DNA of 64,000 bases from Streptomyces natalensis ATCC 27448 (GTDB lineage Bacteria > Actinomycetota > Actinomycetes > Streptomycetales > Streptomycetaceae). The notes beneath the pieces were generated by a model that worked only from the letters and a program-made list of their open reading frames with translations, was not told where the DNA came from and did no database searches. Within the stretch, counting starts at the first letter, position 1, and the number at the start of each line of letters is the position of its first letter. The translations under genes were made by a program, and so were the position numbers. Positions 29,478 to 38,821 of the stretch are shown in pieces. Where the stretch lies: contig NZ_JRKI01000008.1 in the NCBI RefSeq assembly GCF_000935125.1, positions 361,445-425,444 on the forward strand, given 5' to 3'.

Positions 29478-30932
29478 ATGAACAAACCGCTGCGACGGGC
29501 CTCGGTCTTCTGCCTCGCCCTGATCCTCGCCCTGATGGGCTGGGCCACCTGGATCCAGGGCGCAAAGGCTAGTGACTTCATGGGCGACCCGCACAATCCG
29601 CGGGTGGCGATCGGGAAGTACGCGGCGCCGCTGGGCAACATCCTGGTCGACGGGGAGCCGGTGACCGGATCGGCGGCCACCCCTTCCACGCTCACATACA
29701 AGCGCACGTACAAGGACGGCCCGCTGTACGCCCCGGTGACCGGATTCACGTCCCAGATCTTCGGCAGCAACCAGCTGGAGAGCCTCTACGGCGATCTGCT
29801 CGACGGCTCCGACGGCCGGCTCCAGAGTCCCGCCGACGCGGTGCTGCACCGGCGGGCCAAGGGCGGCGATGTGGCCACCACCATCGATGCCGCGGTGCAG
29901 AAGGCCGGCTACCGGGCGCTGGGGGACAAGAAGGGCGCGGCGGTCGCGCTGGACCCGAAGACCGGGCGGATCCTGGGCATGGTCAGCACGCCCTCGTACG
30001 ACCCGGGAAAGTTCGCCGGGTCCGCCACCGCCGATCAGCAGGGGTGGCAGGCGATGGCGAAGGATGCCGACCAGCCGAATGTGAACCGCGCGCTGCGCCA
30101 GGCGCTGCCGCCCGGTTCGACCTTCAAGCTGGTGGTCGCCGCGGCCGCCCTGGAGAACGGGCTGTACTCCTCGGTGGACGAGCCCACCGACAGCCCCGAC
30201 CCGTACACCCTCCCGCACACCCGCACCACGCTGCGCAACGAGAACGCCTCCGCGCCCTGCAAGAACGCCACCCTGCGCACCGCGCTCCAGTACTCCTGCA
30301 ACACCGTCTTCGCGAAAATCGCCGCCCAGCTGGGGCAGGACAAGGTGGCGGCGCAGGCCGAGAAGTTCGGGTTCAACGACGGGAAGGTGGACGTGCCCGT
30401 GCGGGCCGCCAAGAGCGTCTACCCCAAGGACATGGACTCCGCACAGACCGCGCTGTCGGGGATCGGCCAGTTCAACGACCAGGCGACGCCGCTTCAGATG
30501 GCGATGGTCGCCTCGGCGATCGCCGACGGCGGCGAGCTGAAGTCCCCGCAGCTGGTGGACAAGCTCACCGACGGCGGTGGCAACACGGTCCAGCAGTACG
30601 GTCCGAAGACCTACCGTGACGGCCGGGCGGTCTCCGCGCACACCGCCGCACAGCTGCGGTCGGCGATGCAGACGGTCGTGGACAAGGGCACCGGATCCGG
30701 CGCGAAGATCGGCGGACTGACGGTCGGCGGGAAGACCGGTACCGCCCAGCACGGCGTCGACAACAGCGGTACGCCTTATGCCTGGTTCGTCTCGTATGCG
30801 CAGAACGGCGCGGGGCGGCAGGTGGCGGTCGCCGTGATGGTCGAGGACGGGCATGCGGCGCGCAACGAGGTCTCGGGCAACGGGCTGGCGGCGCCGGTGG
30901 CCCGGGCCATGATGAAGGCGGCGCTGTCGTAG
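29478..30932 (+). CDS. Class B penicillin-binding protein (transpeptidase)
   Basis: The 484-residue protein is anchored by one N-terminal helix (residues 8-26). Active-site motifs of the transpeptidase domain are all present: STFK with Ser near 214, SCN near 273, and KTGT near 420. An NTF2-like/dimerisation segment follows the anchor, with features of PBP2/PbpA-type proteins of Streptomyces. It cross-links peptidoglycan outside the membrane. ATG 29478 has GAGGAG upstream. The frame is open for 276 bases further, but the homology starts here. It is a paralogue of the PBP2 at 36677. Confidence 0.93.
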   Translation: MNKPLRRASVFCLALILALMGWATWIQGAKASDFMGDPHNPRVAIGKYAAPLGNILVDGEPVTGSAATPSTLTYKRTYKDGPLYAPVTGFTSQIFGSNQLESLYGDLLDGSDGRLQSPADAVLHRRAKGGDVATTIDAAVQKAGYRALGDKKGAAVALDPKTGRILGMVSTPSYDPGKFAGSATADQQGWQAMAKDADQPNVNRALRQALPPGSTFKLVVAAAALENGLYSSVDEPTDSPDPYTLPHTRTTLRNENASAPCKNATLRTALQYSCNTVFAKIAAQLGQDKVAAQAEKFGFNDGKVDVPVRAAKSVYPKDMDSAQTALSGIGQFNDQATPLQMAMVASAIADGGELKSPQLVDKLTDGGGNTVQQYGPKTYRDGRAVSAHTAAQLRSAMQTVVDKGTGSGAKIGGLTVGGKTGTAQHGVDNSGTPYAWFVSYAQNGAGRQVAVAVMVEDGHAARNEVSGNGLAAPVARAMMKAALS

Positions 30933-31042
30933 CGGCGCCGGTGCCCCGCCCCGCCGCCGGTGTGCGCCTGCGGCCGCGGCGGGTCTGTCCTGGGACGATG
31001 CGGCGCGGGCGGCGCGGCGCGAAGGCTGTCGGTGGTGCCTCG

Positions 31043-31055
31043 TAGACTTGTCGTC
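31043..31055 (+). promoter_or_regulatory. Leaderless -10 element of folC
   Basis: TAGACT (31043-31048) is followed by 7 bases and GTG 31056. No Shine-Dalgarno sequence is present. Confidence 0.6.
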
Positions 31056-32603
31056 GTGAGCGAGCGCCCCCGAAACGACGACCCCGACCCGACCGCCCCC
31101 GAGCAGAACGACGGCCCCGAGCCGTCCGACGCCTTCGACGACCTCGTCGATGCCGAGACGAACCGCGACCCCGACCTGGCGGTGATCGAGGCCGGCAGCC
31201 GGACGCTGCGCGCGCAGGCCGGCCCGCCGCAGGGGGACGCCGTCCCCGCCCGGCCCGCCGATCCCGAGGTCGACCGTGCGCTGCGCGAGGTCGAGGCGGA
31301 GCTGGCCGGCCGCTGGGGCGAGACCAAGCTCGACCCGTCGGTCCAGCGGATCGTGGCGCTGCTGGACATCCTGGGCGCCCCGCACCGCGCGTACCCCTCC
31401 ATCCACATCACCGGCACCAACGGCAAGACCAGCACGGCCCGCATGATCGAGGCCCTGCTCGGCGCCTTCGAGCTGCGCACCGGCCGCTACACCAGCCCGC
31501 ACGTCCAGTCGGTCACCGAGCGGATCAGCCTGGACGGCGCGCCGATCTCCGCCGAGCGGTTCATCGACACCTACCGGGACATCGCGCCGTATGTGGAGAT
31601 GGTGGACTCCCAGCAGGAGTACCGCCTGTCCTTCTTCGAGGTGCTGACGGCGATGGCGTACGCCGCCTTCGCGGACGCCCCGGTGGATGTCGCGGTCGTC
31701 GAGGTCGGCATGGGCGGCACCTGGGATGCCACGAACGTCATCGACGGCGACGTCGCCGTGATCACCCCGATCTCGCTGGACCACACCGACCGGCTGGGCG
31801 AGACGCCCGAGCAGATCGCCGGCGAGAAGTCCGGGATCATCAAGAAGGACGCCACGGTCGTGCTGGCCCAGCAGCCGGTCGATGCCGCGGCGGTGATGCT
31901 CAAGCGTGCGGTCGAGGTGGATGCCACGGTCGCCCGTGAGGGCATGGAGTTCGGGGTGCTCTCGCGGGAGGTCGCGGTCGGCGGCCAGATGCTGACGCTG
32001 CGCGGGCTGGGCGGTGAGTACCCGGAGGTCTTCCTGCCGCTGTACGGCGCCCACCAGGCGCACAACGCCGCGGTGGCGCTCGCCGCGGTCGAGGCGTTCT
32101 TCGGCGTCGGCTCGGACCACGCCCGTACGCTCGACATCGACACCATCCGTTCCGCGTTCGCCGCGGTCTCCTCGCCGGGCCGGATGGAGGTCGTCCGGCG
32201 CAGCCCCACGGTCGTGCTGGACGCCGCGCACAACCCCGCCGGCGCACAGGCGGCGGCCGAGGCGGTCACCGAGGCATTCGGTTTCAGCCGCCTGGTGGGG
32301 GTCGTCGGCACCAGCGAAGGCAAGGACGTACGGGGCGTGCTGGAGGCTTTCGAGCCGATTTTCGCCGAGGTCGTCGTGACCCGTAATTCCAGCGAGCGCG
32401 CGATGGACGCCGATGAGCTGGCGGCCATCGCCGTGGAGGTCTTCGGCGCGGAGCGGGTCCAGGTCGAGCCGCGGCTCGACGATGCGCTGGAGGCGGCGAT
32501 CACCCTCGCCGAGGAGGAGGGCGAGTTCTCCGGTGCGGGTGTGCTGGTGACCGGCTCCGTCATCACGGTCGGCGAGGCCCGGCTGCTGATGGGGAGGGGC
32601 TGA
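31056..32603 (+). CDS. folC: Bifunctional folylpolyglutamate synthase / dihydrofolate synthase
   Basis: The enzyme has 515 residues. It adds glutamate to dihydropteroate and to folates using ATP. A 75-residue acidic, disordered N-terminal extension is followed by the Mur-ligase ATP-binding motif ITGTNGKTS near residue 117, and ISLDHTDRLG and the GEKSGIIK lysine site. The C-terminal Mur-ligase domain has LDAAHNPAGAQA. The GTG at 31056 sits 7 bases after TAGACT. It is co-directional with the DUF4233 gene, 3 bases downstream, and ndk. Confidence 0.95.
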   Translation: MSERPRNDDPDPTAPEQNDGPEPSDAFDDLVDAETNRDPDLAVIEAGSRTLRAQAGPPQGDAVPARPADPEVDRALREVEAELAGRWGETKLDPSVQRIVALLDILGAPHRAYPSIHITGTNGKTSTARMIEALLGAFELRTGRYTSPHVQSVTERISLDGAPISAERFIDTYRDIAPYVEMVDSQQEYRLSFFEVLTAMAYAAFADAPVDVAVVEVGMGGTWDATNVIDGDVAVITPISLDHTDRLGETPEQIAGEKSGIIKKDATVVLAQQPVDAAAVMLKRAVEVDATVAREGMEFGVLSREVAVGGQMLTLRGLGGEYPEVFLPLYGAHQAHNAAVALAAVEAFFGVGSDHARTLDIDTIRSAFAAVSSPGRMEVVRRSPTVVLDAAHNPAGAQAAAEAVTEAFGFSRLVGVVGTSEGKDVRGVLEAFEPIFAEVVVTRNSSERAMDADELAAIAVEVFGAERVQVEPRLDDALEAAITLAEEEGEFSGAGVLVTGSVITVGEARLLMGRG

Positions 32604-32606
32604 GCG

Positions 32607-32939
32607 ATGCGGACCCTGTGTGCGAGCACCCTGATCGGTGAGTTCTTCGTGATCGGCTTCGCCGGGCTGGTCGCCATGCAGCTCAGCGGGGTGCCGACGA
32701 CCACGGTGTGGCTTGTGAGCGGGATCGCGATGCTGGTCAGCCTGCTGCTGTGCGGGATGCTGAGCCGCCCCGGCGGCGTCCAGCTGGGCTGGGCCCTCCA
32801 AATCGCCCTGATCGCCAGCGGCTTCATCATCCCGGCGATGTTCTTCCTCGGCGCGGTCTTCACGGCCCTGTGGTGGGCCTCGGTCCACTTCGGCCGCAAG
32901 GTGGACGACGCCAGGGCGCGGGCGGCCGCAGCCGGGTGA
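32607..32939 (+). CDS. DUF4233-family membrane protein
   Basis: This 110-residue protein has three or four hydrophobic helices: 8-27, 33-53, 60-78 and 80-97. It matches the DUF4233 family, whose genes follow folC in many actinobacteria, including M. tuberculosis Rv2446c. It starts 3 bases after the folC stop, so it is translated in the same operon. Function is unknown. Position beside folC and ndk suggests only co-transcription. Confidence 0.88.
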   Translation: MRTLCASTLIGEFFVIGFAGLVAMQLSGVPTTTVWLVSGIAMLVSLLLCGMLSRPGGVQLGWALQIALIASGFIIPAMFFLGAVFTALWWASVHFGRKVDDARARAAAAG

Positions 32940-33034
32940 GCGTGCGGCCGGTGCGGGGGCGGGCGTAGTGCGCCGGGTGCGCCCTGTAGCCTCGGTGCAC
33001 CGCTGATCTGTTGACGTATGCAAGGAGCCCCTCT

Positions 33035-33448
33035 GTGAGCCAGCGCACGCTCGTTCTTCTCAAGCCCGATGCGGTCCGCCGCGGACTCGTCGGCGAGATC
33101 ATCGGCCGGATCGAGAAGAAGGCCGGTTGGACGATCGCCGCGATGGAGCTGCGCACGCTCGACCGGGCCCTCCTGGAGCAGCACTACGCCGAGCACGTGG
33201 GCCGGGACTTCTACGAGCCGCTGGTCGCCTTCATGGCGTCCGGTCCGGTCGTCTCGCTCGTCGTCGAGGGGGAGCGCGTCATCGAGGGCGTCCGCGCGCT
33301 GGCCGGGCCGACTGACCCGATTGCCGCACCGAGTGGGTCCATTCGTGGGGACTTTGGCACGATCACCCGAGAGAATCTGATCCACGCCTCGGATTCCGAA
33401 GAGTCCGCCGAGCGCGAGATCAAGATTTTCTTTCCTGGTATTTCCTGA
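33035..33448 (+). CDS. ndk: Nucleoside diphosphate kinase
   Basis: The 137-residue enzyme transfers the terminal phosphate of ATP to other NDPs, balancing nucleotide pools. The substrate-binding start QRTLVLLKPDAVRRGLVG and the active-site histidine in the NLIHASDSEESAEREI signature near residue 116 are clear. Length equals that of S. coelicolor Ndk. GTG 33035 follows AAGGAG by the usual spacing. The frame is open for 8 codons upstream. A 13-bp hairpin terminator follows. Confidence 0.97.
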   Translation: MSQRTLVLLKPDAVRRGLVGEIIGRIEKKAGWTIAAMELRTLDRALLEQHYAEHVGRDFYEPLVAFMASGPVVSLVVEGERVIEGVRALAGPTDPIAAPSGSIRGDFGTITRENLIHASDSEESAEREIKIFFPGIS

Positions 33449-33479
33449 CGCGACATTACGCGTACAGCCCTTGTGACCT

Positions 33480-33509
33480 GGGGTGACCGATGGAATCATC
33501 GGTCACCCC
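33480..33509 (+). terminator. Terminator of ndk
   Basis: GGGGTGACCGATG pairs exactly with CATCGGTCACCCC around the loop GAAT, 31 bases past the stop. Confidence 0.85.
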
Positions 33510-33616
33510 TTGGCATATGCGACTCGATCGGGGGAACGCATCCCCGCGACACGACGTCACCATTAAGGGGGGCGGGTGCGTGTACGGCTGACAATGACGC
33601 TCAGGGCTCCACCGTG

Positions 33617-33646
33617 TTCGAGCGGGTGGCGCGACAAGACTACGAT
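33617..33646 (+). promoter_or_regulatory. Candidate mreB promoter
   Basis: TTCGAG (33617-33622) and TACGAT (33641-33646) are spaced 18 bp. They lie 85 bp before the mreB start. Other promoters in the 220-bp gap are possible. Confidence 0.35.
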
Positions 33647-33730
33647 GGAGCCTCCGCGTCATTCAGCGCATCACCTCCTGCCGACCTCAAGTAAGCATTC
33701 GCTCCAGTTGGGAAGGCCAGACGTATCCTC

Positions 33731-34762
33731 ATGGGGAACAACATGTCGTTCATCGGCCGTGACATGGCTGTCGACCTCGGGACCGCCAACACGCTGGTGT
33801 ACGTCAGGGGCCGCGGCATCGTCCTCAACGAGCCGTCGGTCGTGGCCATCAACACCAACACCGGCGGCATCCTCGCCGTGGGCGCCGAGGCCAAGAAGAT
33901 GATCGGGCGCACGCCCGGCAACATCGTCGCCGTACGGCCCCTGAAGGACGGTGTCATCGCCGACTTCGAGATCACCGAGCGGATGCTCCGCTACTTCATC
34001 CTCAAGATCCACAAGCGGCGCTATCTGGCCCGCCCTCGGGTGGTCGTGTGTGTTCCCTCCGGGATCACCGGAGTTGAGCGCCGCGCGGTCATCGAGGCGT
34101 CCACCCAGGCCGGCGCGCGCCAGGTGCACATCATCGAGGAGCCGATGGCCGCGGCGATCGGCTCGGGCCTGCCGGTCCACGAGGCCACCGGCAACATGGT
34201 CGTGGACATCGGCGGCGGGACGACCGAGGTCGCCGTCATCTCGCTCGGCGGGATCGTCACCGCCCAGTCCATCCGGGTGGCCGGCGACGAACTCGACAAC
34301 GCGATCATCCAGCACATCAAGAAGGAGTACAGCCTTCTGCTGGGCGAGCGCACGGCCGAGAGCATCAAGATCACCATCGGTTCGGCCTACGACCTCGAGC
34401 AGGACGAGCACACCGAGATCCGCGGCCGCGACCTGGTCTCCGGGCTGCCCAAGACCGTGGTGATCTCGGCCGCCGAGGTCCGCAAGGCCATCGAGGAGCC
34501 GGTCAACTCCATTGTCGACGCGGTCAAGACGACCCTCGACAAGTGCCCGCCGGAGTTGTCCGGAGATGTCATGGATCGCGGCATTGTGCTCACCGGAGGC
34601 GGCGCCCTGCTGCGCGGCCTCGACGAGCGGCTGCGCCGCGAGACCGGAATGCCCATCCACATCGCCGAGGACCCGCTCGACTCCGTCGCGCTCGGTTCCG
34701 GCAAGTGCGTCGAGGAGTTCGAGGCGCTCCAGCAGGTCCTGGACTCCCAGCCGCGCAGGTAG
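33731..34762 (+). CDS. mreB: Actin-like cell-shape protein MreB
   Basis: The 343-residue protein is an ATP-dependent actin homologue that organises wall synthesis. Phosphate-1 motif [11 protein letters not shown], adenosine region [16 protein letters not shown] and [11 protein letters not shown] are present. In Streptomyces, MreB is mainly needed for spore-wall thickening and not for tip growth. Start ATG 33731 (MGNN) or 33743 (MSFIG, the form usual in S. coelicolor) are both possible. A 278-bp gap separates it from mreC, so mreC may have its own promoter. Confidence 0.97.
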   Translation: MGNNMSFIGRDMAVDLGTANTLVYVRGRGIVLNEPSVVAINTNTGGILAVGAEAKKMIGRTPGNIVAVRPLKDGVIADFEITERMLRYFILKIHKRRYLARPRVVVCVPSGITGVERRAVIEASTQAGARQVHIIEEPMAAAIGSGLPVHEATGNMVVDIGGGTTEVAVISLGGIVTAQSIRVAGDELDNAIIQHIKKEYSLLLGERTAESIKITIGSAYDLEQDEHTEIRGRDLVSGLPKTVVISAAEVRKAIEEPVNSIVDAVKTTLDKCPPELSGDVMDRGIVLTGGGALLRGLDERLRRETGMPIHIAEDPLDSVALGSGKCVEEFEALQQVLDSQPRR

Positions 34763-35040
34763 ACGTCCCGGTGCCGGGTGTGCCCGCGGCGCGTCGCACG
34801 GCGTGCCGCGGGATCGGGCACCACCGGCAGTACCCGATTCATCCGCTGAATCGTTGAAACCCAGGCACCACCTTTCGCACAGCTCAACATCCCCGGACAG
34901 GCACCGCCTCCCGGTACATACGGCGTACTGACGCCACGTCAGCCGCCACCGCTCAAAAAGGCACAACGCTCAACTCCCGAACGAGACCGGCGCGGGCCCG
35001 CAGCCGGCCGGTCCTACGAGGAAGGACACGGCCGCCGCAC

Positions 35041-35973
35041 GTGAGGGACACACGAGAGAGCCGGCTGCTGCTGGTGCTGCTGGTCGCGATCGCGTTCGCG
35101 CTGATCACGGTCGATATCCGCGGCGGTGAACAGTCCCCGCTCGATGGCGCCCGGCAAGCCGCGGCGTCCGCCTTCGGGCCGGTCGAGAACGGCATCGCCG
35201 GCGTCGTCAGCCCGATCGGCAACGCCGTCGGCGCCGTCCGCGACTCCGGGGAACGGCACAACCGCATCGCCCGTCTGGAGCACGAGAACGCCGCCCTCAA
35301 GGCCAAACTCGGCTCCTCCGACCGTAACCGCAGCCGCGCCGCCCAGCTCGACAAGATGCTCAAGACCGCCGGCGCCGGCCAGTACGGCATCAAGGGCGCC
35401 CAGGTCATCGCCATCGGCGCGGCCCAGGGCTTCTCCTGGACCGTCACCATCGACGCCGGCAGCCGCGACGGCATCGCCCGCGATATGACCGTCCTCAACG
35501 GCGACGGTCTGGTCGGCCGGGTCACCACCGTAGGCGCCGACACCTCCACGGTCCTGCTGGCCAACGACCCCGACTTCACCGTCGGCACCCGCATGGAGAA
35601 GACCAACGAGATCGGCTTCGCCAACGGCCAGGGCGGCCGCTCGCTCCGCGTCCAGCTGCTCAACGGCAAGGCCGCCGTCAAGAAGGGCGACCGCCTGGTC
35701 ACCTTCGGCTCCAGCGCCGACAAACCGTTTGTGCCCGGTGTGCCGGTCGGCAAGGTCGTACGGGTCGACCCGTCCAACGGCGATCTGACCCGCACCCTCC
35801 AGGTCCGGCCGTTCGTCTCCTTCTCCCAGCTCGACGTCGTCGGCGTCGTCGTCCAGCCGCCCCGGACGGACCCGCGCGACACCGTCCTGCCGCCCAAACC
35901 GGCCAAGCCCAAGCCGGCGCCGACGGTCACCGTCACGGCCACCCCCTCCGCGAGCGCTTCTCCCAGGAGCTGA
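35041..35973 (+). CDS. mreC: Rod-shape-determining protein MreC
   Basis: The 310-residue protein has one N-terminal membrane helix (residues 8-24), a periplasmic coiled coil (about 75-105, RIARLEHENAALKAKL), and the paired beta-barrel domain ending near 280. The last 30 residues are a Pro/Lys/Thr-rich tail. MreC couples MreB inside to PBP2 and RodA outside. GTG 35041 follows GGAAGGA at a rather long distance (about 14 bases). In S. coelicolor, MreC is a target of Ser/Thr kinases, but no phosphosite can be read here. Confidence 0.95.
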   Translation: MRDTRESRLLLVLLVAIAFALITVDIRGGEQSPLDGARQAAASAFGPVENGIAGVVSPIGNAVGAVRDSGERHNRIARLEHENAALKAKLGSSDRNRSRAAQLDKMLKTAGAGQYGIKGAQVIAIGAAQGFSWTVTIDAGSRDGIARDMTVLNGDGLVGRVTTVGADTSTVLLANDPDFTVGTRMEKTNEIGFANGQGGRSLRVQLLNGKAAVKKGDRLVTFGSSADKPFVPGVPVGKVVRVDPSNGDLTRTLQVRPFVSFSQLDVVGVVVQPPRTDPRDTVLPPKPAKPKPAPTVTVTATPSASASPRS

Positions 35974-35976
35974 CCG

Positions 35977-36618
35977 ATGCGCATCAACCGGATCCTGCTC
36001 GCGACCCCGCTGGTCGTCGTCTCCCTGGTCATCCAGGTCAGCGTGCTGGCCCGGCTCCAGCTGCCCGGCGCCGTACCGGACCTGCTGCTGCTGGTCGTCC
36101 TCGCCCTGGCGCTGGTCTACGGCCACGTCGGTGGCTGTCTGGTCGGCTTCGGCGCCGGACTTCTCGCCGACCTCGCCCCGCCCTCCGACCACGCCATCGG
36201 CCGCTATGCGCTGGTGCTCTGCATCATCGGCTACGCCGCCGGGCTGACCCGGCCCGACTCCGGCCAGCACCGCTCGGCGACCGTCCCCCTGATGGTCGTC
36301 ATCGGCGCCGCCATCGGCTCGACGCTGATGTACGCGGGCGTCGGCGCGCTGGTCGGCGACACCGCCGCCCGGCACGTCGGCCTGGTCGGACTGCTGCTCA
36401 GCGCCACCCTCTACGACCTGCTGCTGGCGCCGTTCGTGGTGCCGCTGGTGATGGCGGTAGCCCGCCGTACGGACAACGATCCGCTGGCCGCCGACGGCTC
36501 CGGCGGCTCGGCGGGCCGCGAGCCCGCCTACGGCTGGCTGAGCAGCAGAAGCGGCTTCAAGGCCGGACGCACCAGCCTGAAGAAGGCCGGGCGGCTCAAG
36601 GGGGTCAAGCGTCTGTGA
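35977..36618 (+). CDS. mreD: Rod-shape-determining protein MreD
   Basis: The 213-residue membrane protein has five or six helices, starting NRILLATPLVVVSLVIQVSVL. The family motif LLADLAPPSDHAIGRYALV sits in the second loop. A basic C-terminal tail (about 35 residues) extends into the cytosol. The ATG lies 3 bases after the mreC stop, so translation is coupled. MreD bridges MreC and the PBP2/RodA synthase. Confidence 0.95.
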   Translation: MRINRILLATPLVVVSLVIQVSVLARLQLPGAVPDLLLLVVLALALVYGHVGGCLVGFGAGLLADLAPPSDHAIGRYALVLCIIGYAAGLTRPDSGQHRSATVPLMVVIGAAIGSTLMYAGVGALVGDTAARHVGLVGLLLSATLYDLLLAPFVVPLVMAVARRTDNDPLAADGSGGSAGREPAYGWLSSRSGFKAGRTSLKKAGRLKGVKRL

Positions 36619-36676
36619 ACGGGGCACACGGCACAGGGGCGGAGCGATCGGCCGACGGACGGGCAGTGGGGGCGCC

Positions 36677-38821
36677 ATGAGTAACATTCCTGAGACGGGC
36701 CGGACCTCCCGGGTCACCGTCCGCCTCGTCGCGATCCAGATCCTGGTCTTCTCGCTGCTGCTCACCCTCGGCGGGCGGCTGTGGTACCTCCAGATCCGCA
36801 ACGGCCAGGAGTACGCCAACGAGGCCCGGTCCAACCACGTCCAGCAGGTCGTCGAACCGGCCACCCGCGGCTCCATCCTCGACGCCCGCGGGGTACCGCT
36901 GGCCGACAACCAGACGCGTCTGGTCGTCTCCGCCAGCCGTACCGATCTGCTGAAGATGAAGGACGACGGCAAGGCCGTCCTGGGCCGGCTCTCCAACGTG
37001 CTGGGCATGTCCGAGCAGGAGATCCGCAACAAGGTCCGGCTGTGCGACGCCAAGACCCCGCAGCCCTGCTGGAACGGCTCCCCCTACCAGCCGATCCCGA
37101 TCACCGACGAGGCCACCACCCAGCAGGCCCTCCAGATCCGCGAGCGCAGCGAGGACTTCCCCGGCATCAGCGCCGAGCCCACCGCCGTACGCCGCTACGC
37201 CGCCCCCGTGGGCGCCAACACCGCCCAGGTCCTGGGCTACCTCTCCCCGGTCACCGACGAGGAGATCCAGAAGGCCAAGAACAGCCGCTCGCCGCTGCTG
37301 CGCTCCGACATGGTGGGCCGCTCCGGGCTGGAGCGCACCTACGACAGCGATCTGCGCGGCAAGGCCGGCGTCACCCGCTACGAGGTCGACAACCTCGGCC
37401 GGGTCATCGGCAAGGCCAAGAGCGACCGGCAGGTGCCCGGCGCCAACGTCGTCACCAGCATCGACGCCCGCGTCCAGTCCGTCGCCGAAAAAGAGCTCAA
37501 CCAGGCGATGAAGGACGCCCGCAACGAGGTCGACAAGAACACCGGCACCCACTACAAGGCCGACTCCGGGGCCGTCGTCGTCATGGAGGCCAAGACCGGC
37601 CGGGTCGTGGCGATGGCCTCCAACCCCGCCTATGACCCCAACGCCTGGGTCGGCGGCATCTCGGGCAAGGACTACGCCCATCTGACCGGCAAGAAGTCCA
37701 ACTACCCGCTGCTCAACCGCGCCATCCAGGGCCAGGCCGCCCCCGGCTCCATCTTCAAGGTCATCTCGACCACCGCCGCGGTCAACGCCGGATACCCGTT
37801 CAACGGGCACTACCCCTGCACCAGCTCCATGAACATCGGCGGCCAGACCTTCAAGAACTTCGAGTCGGAGAACTTCGGCCCGATCGGCCTGGGCCGCGCG
37901 CTGGAGGTCTCCTGCGACACCGTCTTCTACGGACTGGCCTACCAGCAGTGGCAGAAGGACGGCGGCAACAAGCCCAAGAAGGACCCCGCGGACTGGTTCT
38001 ACAAGACCGCCCACCAGTTCGGCCTCGGCAAGGAGACCGGCATCGACCTGCCCAACGAGGTCAAGGGCCGCATCCCCGACCGCCAGTGGAAGAAGAACTA
38101 CTGGAAGGCCAACAAGGACAGCTGGTGCGCCCAGGGCAAGCACGCCGTCGACTATGTCTCCAAGATCGCCAAGGAGAACTGCGAATCCGGCATGAAGATG
38201 CGCGCCGGTGACTCGGTCAACTACTCCATCGGCCAGGGCGACACCCTAGTCACACCGATCCAGATGGCCACGATCTACGGCGCCCTGTCCAACGGCGGCA
38301 CCCTCTACAACCCGACCGTCGGCAAGGCCGTCATCAGCCCCGACGGCAAGCACATCCACATGATCAAGCCCCAGGCGCACGGCAAGCTGCCCGACAGCCC
38401 CGGCACCATCAAGCAGATCGACCAGGCGCTGGCCGGTGTGGCCACCCGCGGTACCGCCGCCTGGCGCTTCCAGGGCTGGCCGCAGAACAAGATCCCGATG
38501 CACGCCAAGACCGGTACCGCCGAGGTCTACGGCAAGCAGACGACGTCCTGGTTCGCCACGTACACCAAGGACTACACGGTCGTGATGACGATCTCCCAGG
38601 GTGGTACGGGCTCCGGCGCCTCCGGTCCCGCCGTACGCAAGATCTACGACGCCCTCTACGGCGTCACCGACAAGGGCGACATCGACAAGAAGGCCGCACT
38701 GCTCCCGCATCCGGAGGCCAAGCTGCCCACGATCGAGGGCGACGGAACGATCGATGCCCAGGCCATCAAGCCGTACAACCCGCCCAAGCCGAAGCCGTCC
38801 CCCTCGGGGAGCCCCCAGTGA
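36677..38821 (+). CDS. mrdA: Penicillin-binding protein 2 (class B transpeptidase of the Mre/Rod complex)
   Basis: The 714-residue protein has an N-terminal membrane helix (about 20-38), a pedestal/dimerisation domain, and a transpeptidase domain with SIFK (Ser near 358), SCD near 412 where most PBPs have SxN, and KTGT near 611. A Pro/Lys-rich tail ends it. It cross-links new peptidoglycan during spore-wall synthesis with RodA. The stop codon overlaps the rodA start (GTGA). The SxD form is family-consistent for some PBP2 proteins. Confidence 0.95.
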   Translation: MSNIPETGRTSRVTVRLVAIQILVFSLLLTLGGRLWYLQIRNGQEYANEARSNHVQQVVEPATRGSILDARGVPLADNQTRLVVSASRTDLLKMKDDGKAVLGRLSNVLGMSEQEIRNKVRLCDAKTPQPCWNGSPYQPIPITDEATTQQALQIRERSEDFPGISAEPTAVRRYAAPVGANTAQVLGYLSPVTDEEIQKAKNSRSPLLRSDMVGRSGLERTYDSDLRGKAGVTRYEVDNLGRVIGKAKSDRQVPGANVVTSIDARVQSVAEKELNQAMKDARNEVDKNTGTHYKADSGAVVVMEAKTGRVVAMASNPAYDPNAWVGGISGKDYAHLTGKKSNYPLLNRAIQGQAAPGSIFKVISTTAAVNAGYPFNGHYPCTSSMNIGGQTFKNFESENFGPIGLGRALEVSCDTVFYGLAYQQWQKDGGNKPKKDPADWFYKTAHQFGLGKETGIDLPNEVKGRIPDRQWKKNYWKANKDSWCAQGKHAVDYVSKIAKENCESGMKMRAGDSVNYSIGQGDTLVTPIQMATIYGALSNGGTLYNPTVGKAVISPDGKHIHMIKPQAHGKLPDSPGTIKQIDQALAGVATRGTAAWRFQGWPQNKIPMHAKTGTAEVYGKQTTSWFATYTKDYTVVMTISQGGTGSGASGPAVRKIYDALYGVTDKGDIDKKAALLPHPEAKLPTIEGDGTIDAQAIKPYNPPKPKPSPSGSPQ

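Noticed and set aside
29388..33023. 1211-codon minus-strand frame opposite the PBP, folC and DUF4233 genes
   Set aside because: It is antisense to three certain genes and has no recognisable domain.
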